Shown in pieces: positions 26,545 to 35,878 of a DNA stretch of 64,000 nt (its first letter is position 1; each line of letters begins with the position of its first letter). Under the pieces are notes generated by a model that had not been told where the DNA came from, searched no databases, and saw nothing but the letters and a program-made list of their open reading frames with translations. The DNA lies in IMG/VR virus record IMGVR_UViG_3300025890_003667, positions 62,001 to 126,000 of that record. One strand, written 5' to 3'. Origin of the DNA: a virus. The translations under genes and the position numbers were made by a program.

Positions 26545-29049
26545 ATGTCAGACCAAGAAAAGATACAGATGGCTGCTCTAGGTCTACTTGGACTTTTAGG
26601 CATGAAACAGAAATCAGCACAGAAGAAACCAGCACAGAAGAAACGACAGAATAAACCAGCACAGAAGATGCAGGGACCAAGTGGTAGTGATAGCGACAGC
26701 AGTAGTGATAGCGACAGCGGTGGTGATAGTGACAGTGATAGTGATGAAGGGTTTGATTTAGATGCTTATCGGCGAAAAGAAGCCAAAATAAAAGAAGTAG
26801 GGGAACAAATAGAATCCTTGTTTCTTGAAATAAAAGAGATATATACCAAACGTGTAACAAGACTAGATGACAGCAACAATGAAGTAATATTCCTGGCGAC
26901 TCGACTTGTGGTGAAGATAGAGAGAAATCTCAACACCTTTCAAGCTCAAAAGAAAAAACTAGACACAGATAAGATGTTCGATGCAGCTGGTGAGCTAGAT
27001 TCGATCTTACCTGGGATGCGACAAGATGTTAGTGAACTCGCTGAATTAATTAAAATTACTATGGACAACACAGCATCGGGAGAACAGGGTGACCGGGATG
27101 ACGATTACCAGGATGAAGAGGACGAACAGGATGAAGAGGACGAACAGGATGGTGATGACATGCTAACAAAAATCAATAGCGCGACAAAACGAGCCCAACT
27201 CTGGCGATTAGCAGAAAGACTTGGTTTTAAAACAACGGGTTTTACAAAAGAATGGAAGAATTTTACTAAAACTAGACCGTATGCTAAGATTGTAGACTTG
27301 AAACCACTTATGATAGAAGCCGTCGAGACTGGATTAGGCAGGAGTGAAGAGAAGTCTAAGAAGGCAGAGAAGGCAAAGAAGGCAAAGAAGAAGGCAAAGA
27401 AGGCAAGGCAGAAGGCAAAGAAGAAGGCAAAGAAGAAGAAAAAGGAGAAGGCAAGGGAGAACGCAAAGAAGAAGGTAACTCCACCTGTTGAGCGCAAAAC
27501 TAAGTTTCTAAGTTCTCAAGATATCCTTATGAATGATATGGGTTTCACACCAGAAACCGATGATAACCCGATCGAGGTCATGGCAAGTCTACTAGATGGG
27601 ACAGAAGAAGGTGTTACACGCTTTTTAGATATGTGTTTCGAGACAGCAGACCAGGACGTCGATGGAAATCTGACCAAGGCAGAGATGCGTGCATTTATTA
27701 AAAACAATAATCTGCAGAAGTATTTTAATGTACACGATCCGAAATCGGGAACAGGCTACGTCGAAGGCACAACATTTTCATGGGATCAGTTGCTACTAAA
27801 ACTTGATCAACTTGTACAAGACAGAAAAATAAGCAAACTGGAATGGATGACTTGGGGGGCAGAAATAATCACAGAATCCCAAAAAAAAATGAGGGCTAAA
27901 GCAAGAAAAAGAACGATACAAAAACCAAGAAAAACATCGATACAAAAACAATTAAAGGTAGATAATTTGCCACCATCACCGCCTATAGTTGTGAAGAGAA
28001 CTAATGATGAGGATGATATATTAGAAATGGGAAACAGCATACCCAGGGATTCCAGTGAGGAAGATGTCGATAATAATGACTACAATCCTGAGGATGAGGA
28101 TGGTATACTAGCAATGGGAAACAGCGTACCCGGGGGTTCCAGTGAGGAAGAGGGGGGGGTGTTCTCCGACGATGTGGCTCGTCAATTTTCCGTAGACTCA
28201 GACGAGGATGCTGAGGATCATGTGGACATTGGAGAAGAGGATTTTAACGCCAATGACCAAACAACTTGGTTTCCTATTGAAAGTATTCTTGATAAAAAGG
28301 GGGAGGGTGATAAGGTAGAATATCTTATTAAATGGGTTGGATATGCCAAAAAAGAAAACTCATGGGAGAACAGACAACAATTACTCGAGGACGGAAACGA
28401 TGAAGACAAGCAAATTATTCGCGATTATGAAGTGAAAGAATTAGCAATTGCACTGGGCTTGGTACATCCAGTGAAAACAGTTAGTGAAGATACCTGGGGT
28501 TCTGTTGATGGCTGGGGTGGCATATCAAATGCAGCGCAGAGGCGGATGTCTGAAGAGCCCACATACAGTTCTCTAAGTGATTTCTTAGAGAATATATCAA
28601 CAGAACAAGAATTAGATGACAAAATTAATAGGGTTGACATGAAAACGGTAGCTAAGGCTCTGAGTCAACTTAAAAAAAAGACAATCTCTGGTAAGAAAGG
28701 GATTATAGTCGAATTGCAACTTAGAACAAAAATAGCTGAGGCAAAAGAAAAGGAAAAGGAATTGGATATTCTACGTCAAATTACAAGGGATACAGTGGGT
28801 GCACAGTTCAAACGATTAGAACAAGTTAAAGGAGACATAATAGTTTCTCAAAGCGCACCCAGGGGGTGGAGATCCCTTGCAGCTGCTTATGCAAAAGAGG
28901 AAAATTTGACAGTAGATGGTATAGGTCAAATTTTTCAAAAAAAGATGGCAATACTCGATGTAGAAAAACATAAGAGTGACCCTGCTCCGAAAGGACCAGG
29001 CTTGTTCGTGGAATTGCGCCAGCCTACCGAACCACAGCTACGGTTCTAA
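26545..29049 (+). CDS. Chromodomain and EF-hand protein with charged repeats, 834 aa
   Basis: The N-terminus has lysine/alanine and Ser-Asp repeats; residues 180-205 are acidic repeats; about 270-310 is a Lys/Ala run like histone H1 tails. An EF-hand loop DQDVDGNLTKAE (about 368-379) has all calcium-binding positions. Residues about 573-632 form a chromodomain (FPIESILDKK, VEYLIKWVGYAKKENSWE), with the aromatic cage residues (F, W, Y) in place, so it may bind methylated lysine on histones. The rest is helical. It would be nuclear and could tether viral or host chromatin. TATAAATAA box upstream. Confidence 0.82.
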   Translation: MSDQEKIQMAALGLLGLLGMKQKSAQKKPAQKKRQNKPAQKMQGPSGSDSDSSSDSDSGGDSDSDSDEGFDLDAYRRKEAKIKEVGEQIESLFLEIKEIYTKRVTRLDDSNNEVIFLATRLVVKIERNLNTFQAQKKKLDTDKMFDAAGELDSILPGMRQDVSELAELIKITMDNTASGEQGDRDDDYQDEEDEQDEEDEQDGDDMLTKINSATKRAQLWRLAERLGFKTTGFTKEWKNFTKTRPYAKIVDLKPLMIEAVETGLGRSEEKSKKAEKAKKAKKKAKKARQKAKKKAKKKKKEKARENAKKKVTPPVERKTKFLSSQDILMNDMGFTPETDDNPIEVMASLLDGTEEGVTRFLDMCFETADQDVDGNLTKAEMRAFIKNNNLQKYFNVHDPKSGTGYVEGTTFSWDQLLLKLDQLVQDRKISKLEWMTWGAEIITESQKKMRAKARKRTIQKPRKTSIQKQLKVDNLPPSPPIVVKRTNDEDDILEMGNSIPRDSSEEDVDNNDYNPEDEDGILAMGNSVPGGSSEEEGGVFSDDVARQFSVDSDEDAEDHVDIGEEDFNANDQTTWFPIESILDKKGEGDKVEYLIKWVGYAKKENSWENRQQLLEDGNDEDKQIIRDYEVKELAIALGLVHPVKTVSEDTWGSVDGWGGISNAAQRRMSEEPTYSSLSDFLENISTEQELDDKINRVDMKTVAKALSQLKKKTISGKKGIIVELQLRTKIAEAKEKEKELDILRQITRDTVGAQFKRLEQVKGDIIVSQSAPRGWRSLAAAYAKEENLTVDGIGQIFQKKMAILDVEKHKSDPAPKGPGLFVELRQPTEPQLRF
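27349..27480 (+). repeat. Lys/Ala low-complexity coding repeat
   Basis: Imperfect repeats of AAGGCAAAGAAG encode KKAKK units in the 834-aa chromodomain protein. The run resembles basic tails of linker histones and is likely variable in length. Confidence 0.7.
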
Positions 29050-29597
29050 AATTTGAATGCTCCGACTCTCGTAGGTTCGGAAGCTGCGCTTGTCTTAAAG
29101 TATAACTCTTGATCCGATGTAGATATGGGTATGTTAGCCGGTGTAGCACCGATGGATCTCATTTTTGCCCAAGACCATTTCAATTGGTGAAGCTGTTGCG
29201 GTGTTAGTTTTAAAGCATTTAAATCGTGTATACTCATACAAGTTTGTATCATTTTATCCGCGTTTATGCGTAACTGTTTGTAATGTCTCCACTCGAATTG
29301 TTTGAAATGTTGTGGTTGAAATCCCATCCTTGACATATGCTCAAAGGTAAACCCAAACTCTATAGTATCGTCTATTGAATAAGGCATGTCCTTCCAAGAA
29401 ATTTCGTGCTCAATAAAGTCTTGTGGAATAAACCCTTGCATTTTAAGTGTTGTCAACGATGTACCAAGGAGTTTAGGGAGTTCTTTCTTTGAAAAAAAGT
29501 GTTTGGTCCAAAAAGATTCTTCACGGGGCTGGCGTCTGGCTGCAATTACAGATTTTATAGATACAAGTAACTGTTCGCCTAAGTCGGCAACAGACAT
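29046..29597 (-). CDS. Helical protein of unknown function, 183 aa
   Basis: Start at 29597 (MSVADLGEQL) after TATAAATG and TTTTAAA. The middle has short repeated helical units (FTFEHMSRMGFQPQHFKQF, LNALKLTPQQLHQLKW), a pattern seen in some giant-virus proteins. No catalytic motif. It converges with the chromodomain gene; the two stops overlap in TTCTAAAATTT, so both proteins end in Phe. Confidence 0.6.
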   Translation of the reverse strand: MSVADLGEQLLVSIKSVIAARRQPREESFWTKHFFSKKELPKLLGTSLTTLKMQGFIPQDFIEHEISWKDMPYSIDDTIEFGFTFEHMSRMGFQPQHFKQFEWRHYKQLRINADKMIQTCMSIHDLNALKLTPQQLHQLKWSWAKMRSIGATPANIPISTSDQELYFKTSAASEPTRVGAFKF

Positions 29598-29623
29598 TTT
29601 AAAAGAATACAATACATTTATAG

Positions 29624-30250
29624 TTACCTACTCTTAACCGGATGGAGCAAAATGTCCACTGTACTACCCTTCTTACTGTAACTCAAAACTTTTCCTACGA
29701 CCTCTTCTCCATCCTCAGCTTTTCTGAATCGGAATCGCACTTTACGTGCGTGAATACCATGCTGGATCGGGTACTTATCACATACATCCCAAGTAAGCAA
29801 AGCTCCTGGGTGGAGGGTTGATGGACCTTCGTTCATCACAGTAAGAATTCCACTGATGCAAGCCACAAATCCCTGATCAAACTTGGAGATCTTCTCAGCC
29901 CTGTGACCTGTCACAGCCACTCCGATAAACTTGCACTTTTCTTTGATCCACTCTTTCTTGTCGTCATCAGATCCCTGACGCTTGTTTAGAGGCATGCCCT
30001 GCCAACCATTAATGGTGGAGAACACACGAGCATATCCGTCCGAGATACGTCCCGGAGCCTGTTTGGATACGAGGATCTCACCCTCAGCGACATCAAAAAC
30101 TTCATACTCACTCACGAAGTCACATTTACACTCACCAATCTTGAGATCTTGGCGTGCCATTTCACGTCTTTTTGTCATCCAAGCTTGGTCATATCTGACA
30201 TTGAGGCTGAAGGAGGGTCCTGCTAGGCGTCTTGCAAGGGGTACACTCAT
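29624..30250 (-). CDS. Beta-rich virion-like protein A, 208 aa
   Basis: G+C-rich for this window, soluble and beta-rich. Sequence order EGEILVSKQ ... CKFIGVAVTG ... ISGILTVMNEGPSTLHPGALLTWDV resembles capsid-decoration proteins of phages (beta-tulip type), where a G-V-A motif and a 'G-x-x-x-x-W' end recur. The neighbour at 30296 has the same order, so the two are probably paralogues. A structural role in the particle is likely; the specific fold is a guess. Confidence 0.5.
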   Translation of the reverse strand: MSVPLARRLAGPSFSLNVRYDQAWMTKRREMARQDLKIGECKCDFVSEYEVFDVAEGEILVSKQAPGRISDGYARVFSTINGWQGMPLNKRQGSDDDKKEWIKEKCKFIGVAVTGHRAEKISKFDQGFVACISGILTVMNEGPSTLHPGALLTWDVCDKYPIQHGIHARKVRFRFRKAEDGEEVVGKVLSYSKKGSTVDILLHPVKSR

Positions 30251-30295
30251 TTCTTAATATACATGGTGATCTAAATAGTCATGAAAATTTGTTGA

Positions 30296-31150
30296 TTATA
30301 TCATTAAAATCTCTATCTGGGGTAAATCAGTCCTCTGTTGAGAATCGTACAAAGCCAGTGCGATCTTCCCTTTCGTAGATGGCTCATAGGCTGCCTGGCT
30401 CACCACACCAACATGCCACTTCTTTACATATGCGTCGATCTCTCCTTCGTTAAGAGCTGCAGGTACTTTTTTATCTGTTTCCACAAAACACTCGTTCACA
30501 GTGGGGATAATCTGAAGAACAACTTCCGGTTGAGCCAATGTGCGTGAATGGCGGTTCGGCTGTTTCATCCAACTAACTTTTTTCCAAACGAGTGCGAGAC
30601 CAACTCTCTGTCCAGTCCTGAGCTTCTTCCCCCAGAAGTTAGCTACTTTGGCACGTCCATATACATCACATTGGATAAGCCTCTGTTTCGGGTTTGTGTA
30701 CCTGGGAAACCCTAAATGGTCCACCTGCTTACCAGCATCGTTGCGAAAGACTCCGAAGAACTCATAGTCTTCGGGTTTCACCATTTTGTCTGCATCTATT
30801 GCGGATTGAGTGAAGAGAAAGTTCATGGTAGGGACATCTGCACAGGTAATGAGAGAAGACCGTCCTTTCTTATCCTGCTTACAAAAAATAAGACTACCTG
30901 GTGCATAGTCCTTCTCATAGTGCTCTGCCCATGGGCGAATCATGACAGGAATCGACCCTGTAGGGTTCGTCTCGAGATACTTTACTGTGCTCCTAGACTG
31001 TACAGATAGCGTACTGGAGATATCAGGGGGACCCTGTGGTCCACTGGGACGATTAGACACACTCGGCATAGCACCCGGACCCGACGGGTAGTAATGCTTC
31101 GAGTAAGGAGGGCGCTCGCGTTTGCCTAAAACAGATGTGACTGCACTCAT
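30296..31150 (-). CDS. Beta-rich virion-like protein B, 284 aa
   Basis: Begins with a 60-residue Pro/Ser/Gly-rich tail, then a beta-rich region: PGSLIFCKQDKKGR, DYEFFGVFRNDAGK and a RTGQRVGLALVWKK end, in the same order as in the neighbouring 208-aa protein. G+C-rich like other structural genes; TATATATAGG promoter. Likely a minor capsid or decoration protein. The pair has 46 bp between stop and start and could be co-expressed. Confidence 0.5.
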   Translation of the reverse strand: MSAVTSVLGKRERPPYSKHYYPSGPGAMPSVSNRPSGPQGPPDISSTLSVQSRSTVKYLETNPTGSIPVMIRPWAEHYEKDYAPGSLIFCKQDKKGRSSLITCADVPTMNFLFTQSAIDADKMVKPEDYEFFGVFRNDAGKQVDHLGFPRYTNPKQRLIQCDVYGRAKVANFWGKKLRTGQRVGLALVWKKVSWMKQPNRHSRTLAQPEVVLQIIPTVNECFVETDKKVPAALNEGEIDAYVKKWHVGVVSQAAYEPSTKGKIALALYDSQQRTDLPQIEILMI

Positions 31151-31186
31151 TTAAGTGATTTCAGATACCTATATATAGTCCTGAAT

Positions 31187-31705
31187 TTAGGATGAGAATG
31201 CATACGGCTGGCTCGAGCCATGTTTAGTCTCTGTCTTTTTCCGCAGTGTGTTCATGTATTTCACCAAGTCTAGTTTATGTCTACTTAGTTTTATAAACTC
31301 ATTCACATGATGGGGATTCAAAGTCACATTGCCAGTCTGATTGCTTCGTACACCAATGTTCTTTTTGTAATGGCGCTGAAGTTTGCAGCAGTATTGTATA
31401 TCATCCGCCACCTGTTGTGTAGGATTCACTACATGTTTTGTGTAGTGTTCCTTGCAAAGTTCGGGTGTGAGTTTCATCAATTTTTTCCCCTGACGTAACA
31501 ATGGGGCAGTGTGTTTATTATACATAGTACACAGTACATTGTATATCTCGTCCTTCTCAATGTTTCCAGTAAGGTTCCTTTCTACATCTGTCATCGATCG
31601 GATTATATTATCGTCCTGGTACTTGCAAAGGGGACAGACACCGAAGTCAGGTTCCTCCAATTCGCACACCTCCTCCTCATCCACTATGTTTGTAGCATAG
31701 TTCAT
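31187..31705 (-). CDS. Zinc-finger-like protein, 172 aa
   Basis: An acidic N-terminus leads into FGVCPLCKYQDD (Cys24, Cys27), with CKEHYTKH about 80 residues later, a possible split zinc site. The rest is helical and basic. Starts after a TATATATG box; its stop lies 36 bp from protein B. No family recognised. Confidence 0.6.
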   Translation of the reverse strand: MNYATNIVDEEEVCELEEPDFGVCPLCKYQDDNIIRSMTDVERNLTGNIEKDEIYNVLCTMYNKHTAPLLRQGKKLMKLTPELCKEHYTKHVVNPTQQVADDIQYCCKLQRHYKKNIGVRSNQTGNVTLNPHHVNEFIKLSRHKLDLVKYMNTLRKKTETKHGSSQPYAFSS

Positions 31706-31707
31706 TA

Positions 31708-32898
31708 TTAATGCACAGACAGCTCATATATAGTTCCCTGTGAAGAAGTAACAGATTGTTCTGAAAGTCTGACTCTCAGGTCTGAAATATTTAGACCATG
31801 AGGTTTCTCGGCAAAGTGTACCCACACGGGAAACACCTCAGCCACCGAACTGTGGCAGTAAGCAACACCATTATATACCACACTAAATTTTTTAAAACTT
31901 TGAATCATGATAGGAACAGTAGACTCTTTTACAGCATGCTCATGTTTGGGATGATTCTTCTCCAAACAAACAAAAAACTTCATAAAATCTACCTTGTAAT
32001 TGTTCTGGAAGTATGTCTGAATGATTTTCATGTCCACAGCATCCTGATGATACATTCTCACATCTCCCGAGTCGTCATAAAGTACGCACTTTTGCACCCT
32101 CTGTAATAGACACACAGGTTGACGTTTGTACAAAGCAGAGTATATGGATATCTTATCTCCTAATTGGTCATGCCCTGCAATTTCTTTATCTCCCCAGAAA
32201 AGTAAGGTTTCCCACACATCGGTCAATAGCTGGTCACGAAACTTGCGAAGAATGAAATGACGAAGTTCATCTTTAAAAAACGTGCCACATGGTACGACCA
32301 CATCTTGCCTTTCATATAACTCATACATATCCAGTGTTTTATGAAACCAAAAGAAACGAGACAAGCAAGCCATGATCTGTTTGGGATGTATCTTCATCTT
32401 ATCCCCCTCCTTCAACCCACCAGGTATATCGTCGTGTAGTTGCATCGTCCATTTTCTGGCATTGCTCCATATGCAGTGGAGATAGTCTAATAAAGGTTTA
32501 CGGTCTACCTTGTAGACATCATGCCATCTCATAGCTAAAGCATCCAATGTAGTTAGCATGTCTTCCACCGACCATGATTCTGGGTTCTTTTTAATCATAA
32601 AGTTGTTTCGGATCACCCACTCCTCGTCATGGTCATAACTCGGAACCATAGCATTCAAGTATGTCACCCATGCCATCATCCCTTTCGTCCACCTAGGTAA
32701 CATACCAGGAACTCTTTCGTGTAGATCAAAGTAATTATTCATAATCATTTTTTTGACAGCCTTTGCACATTTTGGACTTTGACCCAAGTCGTACACATCA
32801 ATGAGCCAAAGGAGAATGTCGGTGTTACCCTTCGGTTCTATTGTCAATGCTTCGTCTTCTGTGTGTACTCTCACAGCTAAATATGTGCTTTTGTACAT
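31708..32898 (-). CDS. Hypothetical protein, 396 aa
   Basis: A soluble, mostly helical protein with many Trp and His residues and no membrane segment or known catalytic motif. Only 2 bp separate it from the next gene downstream. Starts (MYKSTYLAVR) after TATAAACATATG. Could be a replication or packaging accessory protein, but nothing in the sequence decides. Confidence 0.6.
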   Translation of the reverse strand: MYKSTYLAVRVHTEDEALTIEPKGNTDILLWLIDVYDLGQSPKCAKAVKKMIMNNYFDLHERVPGMLPRWTKGMMAWVTYLNAMVPSYDHDEEWVIRNNFMIKKNPESWSVEDMLTTLDALAMRWHDVYKVDRKPLLDYLHCIWSNARKWTMQLHDDIPGGLKEGDKMKIHPKQIMACLSRFFWFHKTLDMYELYERQDVVVPCGTFFKDELRHFILRKFRDQLLTDVWETLLFWGDKEIAGHDQLGDKISIYSALYKRQPVCLLQRVQKCVLYDDSGDVRMYHQDAVDMKIIQTYFQNNYKVDFMKFFVCLEKNHPKHEHAVKESTVPIMIQSFKKFSVVYNGVAYCHSSVAEVFPVWVHFAEKPHGLNISDLRVRLSEQSVTSSQGTIYELSVH

Positions 32899-32918
32899 TT
32901 ATGGAAACATACATATGT

Positions 32919-33368
32919 TTATACCCATTTAGGTTGAAAAGACTCACCCATTTTTAATCTCAAAACATTCAATTCTTGTTTGGGTGTCACAGCTTTGACT
33001 TTTATTTCTGGTCGCGTTATGTTTGGACTCTCTAAATTCAACTCTTTCTTCTTATATGTCCCATCTTTCATACTAAGCCACAGAACAGCTGTGCCACAAA
33101 GCATGATGTATTCGTATATCATATCTGTTGTACATTCATCCAACAGGCATGCATCTAGGTCGTGAAAAGTTAATAACTGATATACCAATATGATATATGT
33201 GACCCATGATAAAGCACTTTGCGGCACCGCAGGTGGAATGAATCTAAGTGAAATAACCCAAGCAAGTCCAACAAAAGGTAAAGGAACGTATAGAATATCA
33301 CTTGTATGATACACACATGCAAAAGCATATGCCACTACTACGAAACCCTGCAACACACGTTGCAACAT
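32919..33368 (-). CDS. Four-span membrane protein, 149 aa
   Basis: Start at 33368 (MLQRVLQGF), with a TATATATA box just upstream that overlaps the region used by the divergent gene at 33402. Four hydrophobic stretches, about residues 5-22, 33-50, 57-74 and 91-107, followed by a basic, probably cytosolic, tail. No family recognised. Confidence 0.6.
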   Translation of the reverse strand: MLQRVLQGFVVVAYAFACVYHTSDILYVPLPFVGLAWVISLRFIPPAVPQSALSWVTYIILVYQLLTFHDLDACLLDECTTDMIYEYIMLCGTAVLWLSMKDGTYKKKELNLESPNITRPEIKVKAVTPKQELNVLRLKMGESFQPKWV

Positions 33369-33401
33369 TTCATTACAATGATAACCTATATATATGTCAC
33401 A

Positions 33402-33923
33402 ATGAGTGAAAAAATGAGTCACCCTGGGCAGAGAAGACTTCCTGACGATGAAGAAGAAATCGAGCTGGCAGGTACACAAATAGAAATGGCTGAGGACTCT
33501 GACATCGCACCTGAGCATAGACTAAGAGAAGATGCGGGGTTACTGAGAAACATAAGAGTTAAGAAACGAAGCTGTATGCATAACGCGTGTAGAATTGTAA
33601 TGGGTATTGTTGCTACAGCTGTGTTCACTTTCATGCTCATTCAATTATGGGCTAATTATGGTGATACCATTAAGCAACGGGTTTTTAGCCCGCAAGTTGT
33701 TGCTGCTGGCTGTTTTGATGAAGAGGGAGAACATGGGAAATTATTCGGGATGGATTTTCACAAGTGGGAAAACAAGACCCTGCATATTAACATGTCAAAG
33801 CCTGAAAACGATTTAATACAAATACAAACACATGGAAACTGGTCTTATGAATGGGACGACGACTGTTTAAAGGTTGCATTGGATATAGTGGACCACATTA
33901 ATATTATGGTTTGGAGTATTTAA
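33402..33923 (+). CDS. Single-span membrane protein, 173 aa
   Basis: The start at 33402 (MSEKMSHPG) follows ATATATAT; a second Met is four codons on. An acidic N-terminal part (EEEIELAGTQIEMAED) is cytosolic, one helix (IVMGIVATAVFTFMLIQLW, about 68-86) spans the membrane, and about 85 residues face the lumen or exterior. Type II layout. The ELAGTQ sequence is echoed as ELTGTQ in the 213-aa protein at 11149. Confidence 0.6.
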   Translation: MSEKMSHPGQRRLPDDEEEIELAGTQIEMAEDSDIAPEHRLREDAGLLRNIRVKKRSCMHNACRIVMGIVATAVFTFMLIQLWANYGDTIKQRVFSPQVVAAGCFDEEGEHGKLFGMDFHKWENKTLHINMSKPENDLIQIQTHGNWSYEWDDDCLKVALDIVDHINIMVWSI

Positions 33924-33942
33924 TAAAGAGTAAAACAAATAA

Positions 33943-34887
33943 ATGAATTGGTTTGATATGGGATCACATGTTTTTTCTTCACTGCCCATTTTTTTAGCAT
34001 ACCAGACAAAACAGGTGTTTCTATTATACTTTATCTTAGCCACAACCATTATATCTCTATTATACCATTCTGATGAAAATATCATATCCCTGCACATTGA
34101 CGAGTTTTCAAGTTCTGCCCTTATCGTCGTCACAATGATGATCTACATGGACGAGATATATAAGGCTACCTACTTAGCCATTGCAATTTTACTTGCTGTT
34201 GTAATAGTAGACTACTATACACATGTAGATATTGTCCAGTTCTTTGTGGGCATGATCGCAGTGGTGTCAATCTTTGTCTTTTTCTACGAAAGAAGAACTC
34301 TGAAAGTAATCCCACAACGATTAAAGGTGAAAAATGCCTATTTTATATCGTTTGTAACCACTCAATTTATTGCCATTGCATTCTTCCTCTGGGACAAAGA
34401 CCCGTACGCACACAGCCTGTGGCACTTGTTTGCATTCGTTTCCCTGGGATCAGCTATTGCACATATACATGAAAATGATGAAACCATGAAACGTCGGGTG
34501 TTTTACTGTCTAGGATCAGTACCGACCAGGATATTCATATCTACTATACTCATACACTGGGACACTGCAGATTATCCATATAACATACCAGTGGCTATAG
34601 GGACTCTAATTCTAGCTGTCGGGCTTATGATCAAACCACTCAAAGACACTTGGAATGGATCTATAAGTTTAATCAAGTTTTTGCATGGGGTGTCATATGT
34701 TCTTATATCTGTGTTTCTATTATTAGACATACGCAATAATGTCAGAATTGCAGGTGTATGGCTCTTGGTAGATACAATATTATCTGCATTCGTATGGTAC
34801 AAAAAAAATAAACTTCTGATGCAAGCTGTTTCGAATAAAGAAACACCAGTATATAAAAAAATACAATTAGAAAATATTAGATTTTAA
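33943..34887 (+). CDS. CREST-superfamily-like membrane protein (TMEM8/myomaker or ceramidase type), 314 aa
   Basis: Seven to nine membrane segments. The superfamily's metal and catalytic positions can be traced: SLLYH (S38xxxH42), the acidic residue in LHIDE (D53) and HSLWH (H157xxxH161). These match alkaline ceramidases, PAQR receptors, Per1 and TMEM8/myomaker, which are zinc-dependent lipid hydrolases or fusion-related proteins. The spacing of H157 and H161 favours the TMEM8/myomaker side, but the subfamily cannot be fixed by eye. Ends QLENIRF, convergent with R2 through a shared TTTTAAAA. Confidence 0.65.
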   Translation: MNWFDMGSHVFSSLPIFLAYQTKQVFLLYFILATTIISLLYHSDENIISLHIDEFSSSALIVVTMMIYMDEIYKATYLAIAILLAVVIVDYYTHVDIVQFFVGMIAVVSIFVFFYERRTLKVIPQRLKVKNAYFISFVTTQFIAIAFFLWDKDPYAHSLWHLFAFVSLGSAIAHIHENDETMKRRVFYCLGSVPTRIFISTILIHWDTADYPYNIPVAIGTLILAVGLMIKPLKDTWNGSISLIKFLHGVSYVLISVFLLLDIRNNVRIAGVWLLVDTILSAFVWYKKNKLLMQAVSNKETPVYKKIQLENIRF

Positions 34888-35864
34888 AAGTCTTCATCTA
34901 AATTAAAATCTTCTTTTTGACTCGACAAAGCGTACTCCGACACCCTCCTCTCAAAGAAATTTGTTTTTGACCCTATAGAGATCTGATCCATGAACTTGAA
35001 TGGGTTCTTCACCTTGTAATATGGTGCAACATTGAGATCGGACAATAAAATATCAGCTGTGTGCTTGACGTACTGAACCATCAGTTCCTGATTCATACCT
35101 ACAAGACGTTCCGGTAGTGCACTGTTTCTAACCCACACCTCTTCTACGTTGACACTTTCCTTTACAATATCAGTAATCTCCATGGCAGTGAGGTTATGCA
35201 TAAACTTGTTATACAGTTTGACTGCAAAGTTTCTGTGAAGACCTTCATCTCTAGATATAAACTCGTTGGACAGTGTTAAAGCTCTACACTCGTAGTTTTC
35301 CTTTATCCAATATATCCCACAAAACGAAGAGCTAAAATTAATACCCTCTACACATGCAAATGCAACGAGTCTCTTTGCAAAGTTCTTATATCTATCTGGT
35401 TCTTCAGACTCTGGGATATCAAAGTGTTTTTTTGCGAACTCTGTTTTAGCTTTTACAGATGGGGAATTTCTTGTATCTTCAAGTAAAGCTTGCACTTTAT
35501 CTTCATCACCGATATAAACCTCAAGTAGTTTTGCATATGTTTCTGCATGGATCTGTTCGTTGAATGTTTGGTACCCGTAAAAGTATCTAGCTTCGGGAAG
35601 CTGCACTTCAGAACAAAAATTCTCCACAAGATTCTCTACAACTATACCATCTGCAGATGCAAAGAAAGCAAGGATCTGGTGAATAAAGTTTTTCTCTTCT
35701 GCTGACATCTTCTCGAACTCGATTTTGTCATTAGTGAAATCAAGTTCTTCCACAGTCCAGAAAGAAGCTATAGCATCTTTACCCATTTTAAAAATATCCG
35801 GGTGTCTGATAGGGTGAAGTACAAAGCGCGCATCTGAAATGTCGAGTAGTTGAGAAGCTGACAT
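34884..35864 (-). CDS. Ribonucleotide reductase small subunit (R2), 326 aa
   Basis: Class I R2 makes the tyrosyl radical used by the large subunit to reduce ribonucleotides. Metal ligands: EE-K-FIHQ region, FNEQIHAETY (ExxH, with the radical Tyr) and ISRDEGLH (ExxH) with an upstream Glu in CVEGINFSSS. The C-terminus DFNLDEDF matches the tail R2 uses to bind R1. The start at 35864 (MSASQLLD) is chosen because it lies 27 nt after an ATGGTGTA box. No R1 gene is in the window. The promoter class suggests early expression. Confidence 0.93.
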   Translation of the reverse strand: MSASQLLDISDARFVLHPIRHPDIFKMGKDAIASFWTVEELDFTNDKIEFEKMSAEEKNFIHQILAFFASADGIVVENLVENFCSEVQLPEARYFYGYQTFNEQIHAETYAKLLEVYIGDEDKVQALLEDTRNSPSVKAKTEFAKKHFDIPESEEPDRYKNFAKRLVAFACVEGINFSSSFCGIYWIKENYECRALTLSNEFISRDEGLHRNFAVKLYNKFMHNLTAMEITDIVKESVNVEEVWVRNSALPERLVGMNQELMVQYVKHTADILLSDLNVAPYYKVKNPFKFMDQISIGSKTNFFERRVSEYALSSQKEDFNLDEDF

Positions 35865-35878
35865 TGTTTTGATCATTT

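Noticed and set aside
26468-26860. 130-aa minus-strand frame rich in His and Tyr
   Set aside because: It is the antisense of the Ser-Asp repeats at the start of the chromodomain protein and has no promoter.
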